Part shown: positions 1-8,428 of the stretch, in pieces | Numbering within the stretch: position 1 is the stretch's first letter | Layout of the letters: each line of letters begins with the position of its first letter | NCBI GenBank assembly: GCA_016787285.1 | Contig: JAEUUV010000120.1 | Span: forward strand, 1 to 63,572 | From: Saprospiraceae bacterium | GTDB lineage: Bacteria; Bacteroidota; Bacteroidia; Chitinophagales; Saprospiraceae | Reading direction: 5' to 3' | DNA: 63,572 nt | Program-made: the position numbers and the translations under genes | Notes under the pieces: model-generated | Seen by the model: the letters and a program-made list of their open reading frames with translations, nothing else | What the model was told of the DNA's origin: nothing | Databases searched by the model: none

Positions 1-37
1 CCGGCGAGGCGGAGACCTTCAATCTCCGCCTCGCCGG
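1..37. repeat. Perfect 15-bp inverted repeat at window edge
   Basis: Positions 1-15 and 23-37 are exact reverse complements around a 7-base loop. The G+C-rich hairpin could end transcription of a gene outside the window, but the T-run (51-56) is 13 bases away, so a simple Rho-independent terminator is not clear. It could also be a copy of a palindromic repeat. The left context is not visible. Confidence 0.6.
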
Positions 38-88
38 GGTTTGAATAATCTTTTTTACTACCCACAATTGCTCTTTCGCGTTATAAAC

Positions 89-125
89 AAAACGCAATCA
101 CCTGACGGGCAGGTGATTGCGTTTT
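89..125 (-). terminator. Terminator behind tRNA-Pro
   Basis: A perfect stem of about 16 bp with the loop ACGGG is flanked by A-runs on the left and T-runs on the right. On the minus strand it follows the 3' end of tRNA-Pro by a few bases. The symmetry means it could also stop plus-strand transcription. Confidence 0.8.
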
Positions 126-129
126 TTAG

Positions 130-203
130 TCGGGATACCAGGATTCGAACCTGGGACCCCCTGCTCCCAAAGCAGGTGCGCTACCGGACTGCGCTACATC
201 CCG
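130..203 (-). tRNA. tRNA-Pro (anticodon TGG)
   Basis: Read on the minus strand, the acceptor strands CGGGATG and TATCCCG pair, the anticodon loop carries TGG, and the T arm contains GGTTCGAATCC. The discriminator base is A and CCA is not encoded. It is followed by its own hairpin terminator at 89-125. It is separate from the upstream tRNA-Ser, which has its own terminator. Confidence 0.95.
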
Positions 204-292
204 AAAATTCAATTTTCCGGCAGAATATGGAATCTGGCAATTACTCCTGATTCCAAGTGGGATGCACTACAAGAGCGCAAAAATCCCTCTGC

Positions 293-320
293 AAAAAAGG
301 CCCGCCGTGTTGTGCGGGCC
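293..320 (-). terminator. Terminator behind tRNA-Ser
   Basis: The stem GGCCCGC/GCGGGCC is followed on the minus strand by a run of six T. It lies directly downstream of tRNA-Ser and separates it from tRNA-Pro. Confidence 0.85.
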
Positions 321-323
321 TTG

Positions 324-412
324 CGGATGGGGCGGGATTCGAACCCGCGGTACAGGGTTACCCGTACGTCGGTTTAGCAAACCGGTGGTTTCAGCCACTC
401 ACCCACCCATCC
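324..412 (-). tRNA. tRNA-Ser (anticodon GCT)
   Basis: On the minus strand, GGATGGG pairs with CCCATCC, the anticodon loop TTTGCTAA carries GCT, and a long variable arm (class II) is present. The discriminator is G as expected for serine, and CCA is not encoded. A TACATTTG promoter box lies 25 bases upstream and a terminator follows at once. Confidence 0.95.
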
Positions 413-436
413 GAACGGTGCTGAAAAAAGCGAGCG

Positions 437-444
437 CAAATGTA
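437..444 (-). promoter_or_regulatory. -7 element TACATTTG of the tRNA-Ser promoter
   Basis: The minus-strand sequence TACATTTG fits the Bacteroidota sigma-A -7 consensus TAnnTTTG. It lies 25 bases upstream of the mature tRNA-Ser 5' end. Confidence 0.7.
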
Positions 445-527
445 GGCGCTTGATCCTTGAATTGCCAAAAATCTTTTCAAGTTTTTGTCAAACTATTACA
501 CAGACATGTGATCAGTGGATGGTGCAA

Positions 528-1958
528 TCAGGTATTCAGGCTCATGTTGATCTTTTTCTCCAGATCAGAAACCGTGTCACGAAAAATCATGTCCGTGTCC
601 ATCATATCCTGAACGGCCTTGCAGGAATAAATGACGGTGCTATGGTCACGTCCTCCGAAGGTTTCGCCGATTGCTTTTAGCGACTTATTGGTCATTTTCT
701 TTGCAAGGAACATGGATAACTGTCTGGCAATAACGATGTTCCGCTTGCGTGTCTCCTGATGAAGTCGTTCGACGGGCACGCTGAAGTGCTCGGCTACAAG
801 CGCCTGAATGAATTCAACAGTAATTTCCTTGTTGATTGTTTTGACGAAATTCCGAATGACTTCTTTTGCCAGTTCTATATCCACGTCACGTCGGATCAGC
901 GTAGACTGCGCCAGAAGACTGATCATGACGCCCTCCAGTTCCCGGATGTTATTTTTGATGTTGTAACAAATGAACTCAAGCACGTCATTGGGAATATCCA
1001 CGCCTTCCTGTTCCATTTTAGCACCTAAAATGGCCATTCGGGTTTCCAGATCCGGCGCCTGCAAATCAGCGCTCAAGCCCCACTTGAATCGGGAGGTGAG
1101 CCGGTCTTCAATCCCTTCGAGGTCTTTGGGTGCCCGGTCGGAAGTCAGAATAATTTGCTTGCCGTTTTGGTGCAACTGGTTGAAGATGTGAAAGAAAATC
1201 TCCTGCGTTTTTTGTTTGCCCGACAAAAACTGGATGTCGTCAATGAGGAGCACATCAATCATCTGGTAAAAATTCACGAAGTCGTTCACGGCGTTGTTCT
1301 TTATCGCCTGAATGATTTGGTTCGTGAATTTTTCTGCTGAAACATAAAGCACAGCCTTGTTGGGAAAACGCTGCACGATTTCGTTGCCAATCGCATGCGC
1401 GAGGTGCGTTTTGCCCAGACCAACATCACCAAAAATGACTAACGGATTGAAGGCGGTACCGCCGGGCTTTTTGGCAATAGCCATGCCTGCATTACGCGCC
1501 AAACGGTTGCAGTCACCCTCAATGAAGTTCTCGAAGGTATAGTTATGCTTCAGTTGTGGGTCTACCTTGATCCTTCGAATGCCGGGGATAACGAACGGAT
1601 TCTTGATCATTTCGGCGTCGAAGACACCGGGCACCGGCTCGTTGTCTTTTTCCGAAGAGGGTTTGTTGCTGGGCTGCTCCACGGGAGGAGGGGGTGTCTT
1701 TGAGACACCGTCCAGAATATGGTAGAGCAACCGCCCGCGTTCGCCAAGCTCTTGCCGAATGCTCGTTTTGAGCAACTGAACGTAATGCTCCTCCAGCCAC
1801 TCGTAAAAAAACTTGTTTGGCACCGAGATGGTCAACTCGTTGTTTTCCAGCCGCACAGGCCGGATAGGCTCAAACCACGTTTTAAAACTCTGTGGCGTTA
1901 CGTTTTTTTTGATGATACGCAGACAACCGTCCCATACCATCAGGCAGTCCTTTGTCAT
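528..1958 (-). CDS. dnaA: Chromosomal replication initiator protein DnaA
   Basis: DnaA binds 9-bp DnaA boxes at oriC and melts the origin in an ATP-dependent way. The protein shows the N-terminal DnaB/DnaA-interacting region (start DCLMVWDGCLRIIKK), a low-complexity linker, an AAA+ core with Walker A GDVGLGKTH and Walker B VLLIDDIQF, and the C-terminal DNA-binding signature GGRDHSTVIYSCKAV. I chose the ATG at 1958 (about 476 aa) because family homology begins right after it; an in-frame ATG at 1997 would add 13 residues without family similarity. The gene is monocistronic, with a 540-base upstream region that holds a DnaA box, suggesting autoregulation. Confidence 0.97.
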   Translation of the reverse strand: MTKDCLMVWDGCLRIIKKNVTPQSFKTWFEPIRPVRLENNELTISVPNKFFYEWLEEHYVQLLKTSIRQELGERGRLLYHILDGVSKTPPPPVEQPSNKPSSEKDNEPVPGVFDAEMIKNPFVIPGIRRIKVDPQLKHNYTFENFIEGDCNRLARNAGMAIAKKPGGTAFNPLVIFGDVGLGKTHLAHAIGNEIVQRFPNKAVLYVSAEKFTNQIIQAIKNNAVNDFVNFYQMIDVLLIDDIQFLSGKQKTQEIFFHIFNQLHQNGKQIILTSDRAPKDLEGIEDRLTSRFKWGLSADLQAPDLETRMAILGAKMEQEGVDIPNDVLEFICYNIKNNIRELEGVMISLLAQSTLIRRDVDIELAKEVIRNFVKTINKEITVEFIQALVAEHFSVPVERLHQETRKRNIVIARQLSMFLAKKMTNKSLKAIGETFGGRDHSTVIYSCKAVQDMMDTDMIFRDTVSDLEKKINMSLNT

Positions 1959-2227
1959 ACCCATGATGGTGCATTTGGTGTAGATCGGAAAACCCACAAA
2001 TTACTGTTACGAAAATCCCTTTATCGAGACAGGGTGACAAAGTTTTGACTTTTCCTGCAAACCCCGAAATGGAATCTCCTTTTTTCGACAAATTTTTTTT
2101 AACACATTCGGGTTTGGGATACCGGGATTAAAGGTGCGTCTTGAGAATCAGACTAGTAGGTGTCAGAGCAAACAAATTCACCTGAAAATTCGCTTTTATT
2201 TTATTTTTTTTGACACATTTCCTTTAA

Positions 2228-2236
2228 TTATCCACA
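2228..2236 (+). promoter_or_regulatory. DnaA box TTATCCACA
   Basis: This is an exact match to the consensus DnaA box TTATCCACA, inside an AT-rich stretch 270 bases upstream of the dnaA start codon. Location and exact match make it a likely DnaA binding site. Confidence 0.65.
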
Positions 2237-2276
2237 CAAATCATTAAAAACAAAATAATTGTTTGAGGTGTATGCG

Positions 2277-2306
2277 GCAGCGTTTGGCAGTTATGGCTGC
2301 TTTTTT
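2277..2306 (+). terminator. Terminator-like hairpin of an unassigned plus-strand transcript
   Basis: GCAGC (2277-2281) pairs with GCTGC (2296-2300) and is followed by six T. The stem is short, and no plus-strand gene lies upstream, so it would have to end an unannotated transcript or be fortuitous. Confidence 0.3.
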
Positions 2307-2500
2307 AGTACGGAAATATGGACTAAGTATGCTGTTTATCAAGGGCAAAAAGACTTGGATGCAACCCGTAGGTGCAGGAAACGAGTGTGTTTCCCAAATC
2401 ACTTAGCCATGCCAGGAATCAGAGTAAAAATCTTGTAAAAGAATTGTTATTTTGGATTTTGAAGGTAATGCTATCGTAACCAGCAGGTTAGATGAAAATT

Positions 2501-3025
2501 TTAAAAAAGTCGGCCTGCTTCCATACGAATCGCCACGAGTGCCCGATGGAGTGGGGTGGGGCCTTCCTGCTCTTCAAGAAGAGAAAATATCCGTTTGACC
2601 AGCTCCTCTGCATCGGTATTACTGTCCAGATCCTCTGCTGCTTTGGTTACCAGCATCAGGGTTTGTTCCCGGGCCAGCGTGATAATTCGCCACAAGGTCT
2701 CGGAGACATATAGTTGTTGGGAAGTATTGTGCTCAAACTCCTGGCTGATGCTAAGCAGCAGCGCGCCTGTCAGGTCGCCGACCTTCATGCCGGGGGTTCG
2801 AATGCGAAGTAAAGTATTCGGCAGTGATACCCGGTCGCACAACAGCGTCAGTCTTTCGTAGGCTTGTATGCGCAGCGGCAAGGTAATTTTCTGTGCATCC
2901 TGTTGCAGGAGCATGCGATCCACACGCTGACGTTCATCAAGCAGCAACTTGAGCAGAAAATACGCCGTGAAAAATACAATCAGGCCGGGTATGGTAAATT
3001 TCAGAAGTTCGAGAAAAAGAGCCAT
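2501..3025 (-). CDS. Conserved membrane-anchored protein, DUF7935-like
   Basis: The 174-residue protein starts with a single hydrophobic segment (about residues 8-28, FTIPGLIVFFTAYFLLKLLL). A charged, mostly helical cytoplasmic part follows, rich in Leu, Arg and Glu, with no catalytic motif that I recognise. Its size and opening resemble a small family found across Bacteroidota that I recall as DUF7935; the match is from memory. It is transcribed divergently from the IscA-type gene, and a TACCTTTG promoter box lies on the minus strand around 3063-3070. The function is unknown. Confidence 0.75.
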   Translation of the reverse strand: MALFLELLKFTIPGLIVFFTAYFLLKLLLDERQRVDRMLLQQDAQKITLPLRIQAYERLTLLCDRVSLPNTLLRIRTPGMKVGDLTGALLLSISQEFEHNTSQQLYVSETLWRIITLAREQTLMLVTKAAEDLDSNTDAEELVKRIFSLLEEQEGPTPLHRALVAIRMEAGRLF

Positions 3026-3114
3026 AGATGTGCGCGATCACGGTATTTTTTAAAAGGGCGGCAAAGGTAGTCAGCACAATTGAACATTGATACCCGCCTT
3101 GCGTTAATTGCTCG

Positions 3115-3122
3115 TATTTTTG
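3115..3122 (+). promoter_or_regulatory. -7 element TATTTTTG upstream of iscA-type gene
   Basis: TATTTTTG matches TAnnTTTG and lies 28 bases before the ATG of the IscA-type gene, in the divergent intergenic region. Confidence 0.6.
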
Positions 3123-3150
3123 GCCCTTCATTTTTATTGAGCATAAATTT

Positions 3151-3507
3151 ATGGAAACAGTACTTGAAACGACCACTACGGCACCTATCGGCCTGACGCA
3201 AGGAGCCATGGAGCAACTGCAACTAATTCGTCGGCAAGAAAACATCCCGGAAGATCATGGCCTTCGGGTTGGCGTAAAAGGCGGGGGATGTTCCGGATTT
3301 TCCTACATCTTGGGGTTCGACATGCCGCAAGAAAACGATGATATTTTTGAGGTTGGCGGCCTGAAGGTGATTATGAATAAAGCACACGCGATCTACTTGC
3401 TCGGAATGGAAGTGGATTTCGTCAATGGATTAGACAATCGCGGATTCACGTTCAACAACCCCAACGCCACATCTACTTGTGGTTGCGGTACGTCTTTTTC
3501 TGCTTAA
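3151..3507 (+). CDS. A-type iron-sulfur carrier (IscA/ErpA/HesB family)
   Basis: This 118-residue protein belongs to the A-type carriers that accept Fe-S clusters and pass them to apo-enzymes in the cytoplasm. The three family cysteines are visible: one in GGGCSGFSY (about residue 49) and two in the C-terminal STCGCGTSF. Length is typical. No isc or suf genes are next to it, so which pathway it serves cannot be decided here. It is a stand-alone gene with its own promoter; the convergent mnmD gene follows. Confidence 0.93.
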   Translation: METVLETTTTAPIGLTQGAMEQLQLIRRQENIPEDHGLRVGVKGGGCSGFSYILGFDMPQENDDIFEVGGLKVIMNKAHAIYLLGMEVDFVNGLDNRGFTFNNPNATSTCGCGTSFSA

Positions 3508-3541
3508 GTGTAGTCTTAAGTGGTCTATCTGAACATTTTCG

Positions 3542-4204
3542 TCATTTCCATGCCCGAGTCATTTCCCGCTTGCCAGGAGGGCCGGCCAGCCTTTCGACCT
3601 CGAATCCAACGCTCTTAAGCGTTCGCTTCACATCACCTTTGGCGCAGTAAGTCACCAGGCAACCATCGGGGCCAAGGGTTTTGTACATCAAGCGCATAAT
3701 TCGCTCCGTCCAGAGTTCAGGTTGGGCTTGGGGAGCAAATGCATCGAAATAAATCAGGTCGAACACCTGACTTGTTCGAAATGCCTCCAGCCGTATACGT
3801 TTTTTGTGCAGTGAGAAGTGCCCCGAAAGTTTCATATTCCGATCCCAAGGGCATTGATGCAGGTACATAAAATCGGGCGCACTACCCACGGTGGGCGCTA
3901 TTTGTTCTCCATAATTCAATGTTTCGACGGTTTCGAGCGGCAGCGGATATGCTTCAATGCCGGTATACCGGATACTTAAATTGCGTTTTTCGGCTTCCAC
4001 CCATGTCAGCAGCGCATTCAATCCTGTTCCGAAGCCTACCTCCAGTATGTTTAATTCAGATTTCAAGGCTGCTTGGAAGCGCAACCCGGCATCAATGAAT
4101 ACATGCAATGACTCGGTGATTGCGCCATATCGAGAGTGATACGTCACACCGTATTGTTCGGCAAAAATCGAGTGAGAACCATCCTGTGTAAGAAAAGGAG
4201 ACAT
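3542..4204 (-). CDS. mnmD: tRNA (5-methylaminomethyl-2-thiouridine)(34)-methyltransferase MnmD
   Basis: MnmD methylates the amino group of nm5U at the wobble position of certain tRNAs, the last step of mnm5 formation. The opening DGSHSIF....GVTYHSRYGAI and the SAM-binding stretch ILEVGFGTGLNALL (about residues 50-65) are characteristic, as is FDLIYFDAFAPQAQPELWT (about 148-166). At 220 aa it is the short, stand-alone methyltransferase form without the MnmC oxidase domain. It is the only gene on its strand until the DUF1573 gene upstream. Confidence 0.9.
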   Translation of the reverse strand: MSPFLTQDGSHSIFAEQYGVTYHSRYGAITESLHVFIDAGLRFQAALKSELNILEVGFGTGLNALLTWVEAEKRNLSIRYTGIEAYPLPLETVETLNYGEQIAPTVGSAPDFMYLHQCPWDRNMKLSGHFSLHKKRIRLEAFRTSQVFDLIYFDAFAPQAQPELWTERIMRLMYKTLGPDGCLVTYCAKGDVKRTLKSVGFEVERLAGPPGKREMTRAWK

Positions 4205-4287
4205 GGCATGTGCAAACGTACAAAAAATAAGCCCGGACGGTATTACACCGGCCAGGCTCGTATCGTCAAACCAAAAATCAATCAGTA

Positions 4288-4719
4288 TTATTTACCACCC
4301 AGACCGCCATTGCCGGCCGGTACACTTTCCTGAGCAGGAGCGTCTTTTACTTCCCCTTTGATGGTCAGCATACGGGTTTCAGTAGCCTCGTTGGTGGTGA
4401 TGGTAATCGTTTTCGTGAAGGCGCCGGGGCGCTGGGTGTCGTAGCGTACTTCGATGAAGTTGCTCTCACCGGGCATGCAAGGCTCTTTCGGGTAGCTCGG
4501 AACCGTACAACCGCAGGAGCCTTTCGCTGTTTTGATGATGAGCGGCTCGTTGCCGGTATTGGTGAATTTAAACTTGCGCAGCGGCTCGGAACCTTTAGCA
4601 ATCGTGCCGTAGTCAACTGTGGTGTTTTCAAAAGTCATTACGGGGCCATTCTGAGCCTGAGCGGAGACATAGTAAGCGCCGAAAAGGGCGAAAGCGAGGA
4701 TAGCGAGTACTTTTTTCAT
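4288..4719 (-). CDS. Secreted DUF1573 domain protein
   Basis: The start at 4719 gives a good signal peptide (MKKVLAILAFALFGAYYVSA, cleavage after AQA), so the mature protein is exported. It consists of one DUF1573 domain, an Ig-like fold common in Bacteroidota: FDYG-type opening (NTTVDYGTIAKGSEPLRKF), the central Cys pair GSCGCTVPSYP, then the VRYDT strand and TITTNE. The short tail is glycine-rich (GNGGLGGK). Function is unknown; such domains are thought to be structural or ligand-binding. It lies downstream of the HlyD gene on the same strand, 154 bases away. Confidence 0.88.
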   Translation of the reverse strand: MKKVLAILAFALFGAYYVSAQAQNGPVMTFENTTVDYGTIAKGSEPLRKFKFTNTGNEPLIIKTAKGSCGCTVPSYPKEPCMPGESNFIEVRYDTQRPGAFTKTITITTNEATETRMLTIKGEVKDAPAQESVPAGNGGLGGK

Positions 4720-4873
4720 CGGAAGTAGAAATAGTTTGTGAAAAGAAAAATTCTGTTCTCGTTGCTTGACGGCACAAAAGTAGGGCGACATGAAACGCCG
4801 CCAAAGCCATGCGCTGTTAACGATGTCCAAACAAAATCAAACCCTTTTTGAAGAGGCACTAAAAGTAGGAAAA

Positions 4874-6166
4874 TCAATGCCTTGAAGCGAAAACTTGCTC
4901 ATAAATCCGCTGCAACAAACGCTTCTCATCTGTGATGATTTCTGCAGTTCCTTCCAATTGTTGTTCAAAAGCAACAGGCCTTCCGTATGTGGTTTTCAAC
5001 CCGTCGGGAAGCACCACAATTACTGCGTACTTGTCGTCTTTTGGAACTAATGATTTGGAGTACACATAACCGCGCAGGGTTCCGAATTCGGAATAGGGGT
5101 AACTGTCTAATTTAATTACCACACGCTGCTTAGAATGCACTTTGCCGCTGTTGGCTACGGGCAACAGTAAACGCCCGACTACTTTTCCACTTTGTGGAGG
5201 TATTATGACAAGCAACTGCTGTCCGGCTCTGACGTACTGTTTTTCCACAAAAAAGTTGGCGTTCAGCGACACCTGACCGGCTATGGGGGCTGTAATGAGG
5301 TAGGTTTGTTTCCAGCGGTCGAGCGCTGTTTTCAGGTTGCTGAGCGACTGCCGCACACGCCCCGCCGAGGTCAGCGCGCTTTCCTCTTCACTGAAAGATG
5401 CATCGGTACTGCTTTTATTCAGGCTGGTAATTTCATTTTGTTTTCGAAGAATATTGTCTTCCAATGCGTCCATCTGTCGCTCAAGGTCATCCACACGCTG
5501 CCGCTCTTTTTCCAGATCGTTGCGCGAAATGCCGCCTGCTTCGTAGAGATCGCGCTGGCGCTGGTACAATTCCCGAGCACCTTGCAATTGTGACTGCATA
5601 CGCAGCACGGCCTTTCGATCAACGGCGATGCTTTGGTTCAGCTTAGCAACTTGTTGTTTGATCGCTTCCTTACCGGACCGCACGGACGAACTTTTGTCGC
5701 TTTTCCCAAATCGGTAAATATCTACTGCCTGCACAAAAACCGCATAATCGGTTTGTAATTCGCCAATCTCCAGCCCGTCAGGTGGCTGTATTTTCCCGAT
5801 AGAGTCCGGAACACAACGCAACCAGTAATTTACATAGGTGTCCAAATTTCTGACATCTGAATATTCGGCAGTGCTTTGGAGTGCCGCAAGCACATAGCCT
5901 TCTTTTACAACCTGACTGTCGCGGGCAAAAAAACCGGCAATGTGGCCGTCGGTACGAATAACCACGTCTACCGGTGGAGCAGAGGGGGTAATAGTGATGC
6001 GCGCCGACACCACATCGGGGTAACTAATAATGGTGGCAACCCCCAGCAAGGCGGCTACACAAACGAATACAACAAACGTGCCCCAGCGGACGAGCCATCC
6101 GGGCGGAGTGCCGAGGATTTCCTGTACTTCCTCCGAGCGCAGTTCGACGTATTCGCGTTCTTCCAT
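4874..6166 (-). CDS. HlyD-family membrane fusion protein (exporter adaptor)
   Basis: The 430-residue protein has a short cytoplasmic tail, one transmembrane segment (about residues 28-50, WGTFVVFVCVAALLGVATII), a biotinyl/lipoyl-like half (TDGHIAGFFARDSQVVKEG), a long coiled-coil hairpin (about 150-270) and the second lipoyl half plus beta barrel (APIAGQVSLN...YVRAGQQLLVI). This is the layout of periplasmic adaptors of type I secretion. Its start is 2 bases from the stop of the C39 ABC exporter, so both are surely one operon and one machine. No TolC gene is seen nearby. Confidence 0.9.
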   Translation of the reverse strand: MEEREYVELRSEEVQEILGTPPGWLVRWGTFVVFVCVAALLGVATIISYPDVVSARITITPSAPPVDVVIRTDGHIAGFFARDSQVVKEGYVLAALQSTAEYSDVRNLDTYVNYWLRCVPDSIGKIQPPDGLEIGELQTDYAVFVQAVDIYRFGKSDKSSSVRSGKEAIKQQVAKLNQSIAVDRKAVLRMQSQLQGARELYQRQRDLYEAGGISRNDLEKERQRVDDLERQMDALEDNILRKQNEITSLNKSSTDASFSEEESALTSAGRVRQSLSNLKTALDRWKQTYLITAPIAGQVSLNANFFVEKQYVRAGQQLLVIIPPQSGKVVGRLLLPVANSGKVHSKQRVVIKLDSYPYSEFGTLRGYVYSKSLVPKDDKYAVIVVLPDGLKTTYGRPVAFEQQLEGTAEIITDEKRLLQRIYEQVFASRH

Positions 6167-6168
6167 AG

Positions 6169-8364
6169 TTACATGCCGAGTTCAAGTTGGTTTTTTACCA
6201 AATGGTAATACACTCCACGTTTGTAGGTCAATTCCTCGTGGGTGCCCTGCTCCACCAGCTCGCCTTTTTCCAGGACAATGATATTGTCTGCATTGCGCAC
6301 TGTACTGAGCCGGTGCGCTACAATCACAACGGTTTTATTCTGAAAAACCTGCTCCAGGTTGTGCATGATAACCCGTTCGTTGTAAGCATCAAGCGCATTA
6401 GTGGCCTCGTCAAAAAACAGATAGCGCGGGTTTTTGTACACGGCCCTGGCGATGAGGATGCGTTGGCGTTGTCCCTGACTGAGGCCGACGCCGTCGGGAC
6501 CGATTTTGGTGTTGTAGCCCAGTGGCAGGGTTTCGATAAACGACTGGATATTTGCCACTTTGGCGGCATACAGCAATTGCTGCCGGTTGATATTGTCCGT
6601 ACCAAGCGCAATGTTGCGGGCGATAGTATCGGAAAATATGAATCCGTCCTGCATGACCACGCCACAGCGGTCGCGCCAGAGTTGGTGATCAATATTGGAC
6701 AAACTGATTTCTCCCAGCCGGATAGCGCCTTCGATCGGGTTGTAAAAGTTGAGCAACAGCTTGACTAATGTCGTTTTGCCGCTACCACTGCTGCCGACCA
6801 CAGCTGTTATTTTCCCTTCCGGGATCGCCAGTGCAACATGGCGCAACACCCAGGGCTCGTGCGGGCCGCCGTAGCGAAACGACAGATTTTCAGCCACTAG
6901 GTCGCCGTTATCCGGCAACACGGTCACTTTGGCGGCATCTTTCGGCTCCTCGTCCGGCTTGAGGTGAATTTCGTTCATGCGCTCCAGGCTGATTTTGGCC
7001 TCTTGGGCGGCAAGAATGAATTGCACCAGCGATTCCAGCGGCGCATTGGCGTGGCCGATGATGTACTGCACGGCGAGCATCATGCCGAGGGTCATGTCGC
7101 CGTTGATGACGGCCGTAGCAGCCGTGATCGAAATCAGGATATTTTTCCCTTCGTTGATAAATGCTGCTCCTGCACGCTGCATCTGATCGGTAGCCAGATA
7201 GTCCACGCTGATGCGGAAAAGTTTGGCCTGAATACGTTCCCAGGCCCAGCGTTTCTGGCGCTCGGCATTGTGCAATTTGATTTCCTGCATGCCGTTGACC
7301 AACTGGATCAGGGCGTTCTGGTTGTCGGCCATTTGCTCGAAGCGACGGTAGTCGAGTGCGCGGCGGCGTTGCAGGAAAATCGCTATCCAGCCAAAGTAGA
7401 GCATGGCCGCAATGAAAAAAATGGCAAAAATCCAGGTGTTGTAAAACAGCAGAACTACCCCGAATACCAGCAGGTTGACCACAGAAAACAGCGTAACCAG
7501 AGAGGACGAAGTCAAAAACCGCTCGACGCGTTCGTTGTCGTAAATGCGCTGAAGCAAATCGCCCGTCATTTTGGAATCGAAGAATGCCATGGGCAGGCGC
7601 ATAAGTTTGATCAAAAAGTCGGAGACCAGATTGATGTTCACGCGCGTACCGATATGCAGCAAAATCCAGCCCCGGATAAATTCCACGGCTACCTGGCTAA
7701 AAAACAGCATCCCCTGTGCCGCAAGGATGAGGTAAACGAAGTTGAGGTCGTTGAGTTGCACGCCCTTGTCTACCAACGCCTGCATCAGAAACGGGAAGAT
7801 CAACTGGATGATGCTGCCGAGAATTAGTCCCAGAAAAAGTTGCCAAATCAGGCGTTTGTGCGGTACCAGATACTGCCGGAGGATGCCCAGGCCCGAGCGG
7901 TTGGTGGTTTCGCCCTCGCGCTGAAAAAACTCCGGCGAGGTTTCCAGCAACAGCAAAATACCCTGCGGTTCGGTGTTGTACACGTCGCTGATCCAGTTGT
8001 CCAGAAACTCTTGCTCCGTCATTTGTACCTTCCCCAAGGCCGGATCGGCTACGTACACCTTGCCGTTTGCGATGCGGTACACGACCAAAAAGTGGTTCTG
8101 TTTCCAGTGCGCAATGCAGGGAAGCGGCAGTTCATTTTGCAGCCGGCCAAAGTTGGTTTTCACGCCAAGCGTGCGCAGGCCGATCTTCTCGGCAGCATCG
8201 GCAATGCCCATGAGCGAGGTGCCCTCGCGGTCGAGGTACGACAGTTCCCGCAGGTATTCCAAAGAATAATGTCGCCCGTGGTGCCGCGCCACCATACGCA
8301 GGCAGGTAGCGCCGCAGTCCGACGCATCAAGTTGTTTGTAAAACGGGAAATTATCGGCCAGCAT
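6169..8364 (-). CDS. Peptidase-containing ABC exporter (C39 peptidase + ABC)
   Basis: This is a bacteriocin-type exporter that would cut a leader after a double-glycine motif and export the cargo with ATP. The N-terminal C39 peptidase has the catalytic Cys in SDCGATC (residue 17), His in NHFLVVY (about 92) and Asp in VADPALG (about 108). A six-helix membrane domain follows, then the nucleotide-binding domain with Walker A GSSGSGKTT, signature LSQGQRQR and Walker B YLFFDEAT. All catalytic residues are present. It is coupled to the HlyD gene downstream. No short precursor with a GG leader was found in the window, so the cargo is unknown. Confidence 0.95.
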   Translation of the reverse strand: MLADNFPFYKQLDASDCGATCLRMVARHHGRHYSLEYLRELSYLDREGTSLMGIADAAEKIGLRTLGVKTNFGRLQNELPLPCIAHWKQNHFLVVYRIANGKVYVADPALGKVQMTEQEFLDNWISDVYNTEPQGILLLLETSPEFFQREGETTNRSGLGILRQYLVPHKRLIWQLFLGLILGSIIQLIFPFLMQALVDKGVQLNDLNFVYLILAAQGMLFFSQVAVEFIRGWILLHIGTRVNINLVSDFLIKLMRLPMAFFDSKMTGDLLQRIYDNERVERFLTSSSLVTLFSVVNLLVFGVVLLFYNTWIFAIFFIAAMLYFGWIAIFLQRRRALDYRRFEQMADNQNALIQLVNGMQEIKLHNAERQKRWAWERIQAKLFRISVDYLATDQMQRAGAAFINEGKNILISITAATAVINGDMTLGMMLAVQYIIGHANAPLESLVQFILAAQEAKISLERMNEIHLKPDEEPKDAAKVTVLPDNGDLVAENLSFRYGGPHEPWVLRHVALAIPEGKITAVVGSSGSGKTTLVKLLLNFYNPIEGAIRLGEISLSNIDHQLWRDRCGVVMQDGFIFSDTIARNIALGTDNINRQQLLYAAKVANIQSFIETLPLGYNTKIGPDGVGLSQGQRQRILIARAVYKNPRYLFFDEATNALDAYNERVIMHNLEQVFQNKTVVIVAHRLSTVRNADNIIVLEKGELVEQGTHEELTYKRGVYYHLVKNQLELGM

Positions 8365-8428
8365 GGTGGTGGGTCAACCTCAGCAATGAGCGGGCAAAAC
8401 TAAGTTATTTCTCTCAGCAACGGCGTTT

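Larger units (their letters stand above)
1959..2500. other. Non-coding region upstream of dnaA (possible oriC or dnaA control region)
   Basis: No credible gene is visible here. The region contains T-rich runs around 2090-2100 and 2190-2230, one exact DnaA box (2228-2236), and a hairpin followed by six T (2277-2306). Only one perfect box was found by eye, so an origin is possible but not shown; the box may instead serve dnaA autoregulation. Confidence 0.4.

Noticed and set aside
4874-8364. Complete bacteriocin cluster
   Set aside because: No precursor peptide, immunity or modification gene was seen, so only the exporter and adaptor can be supported.
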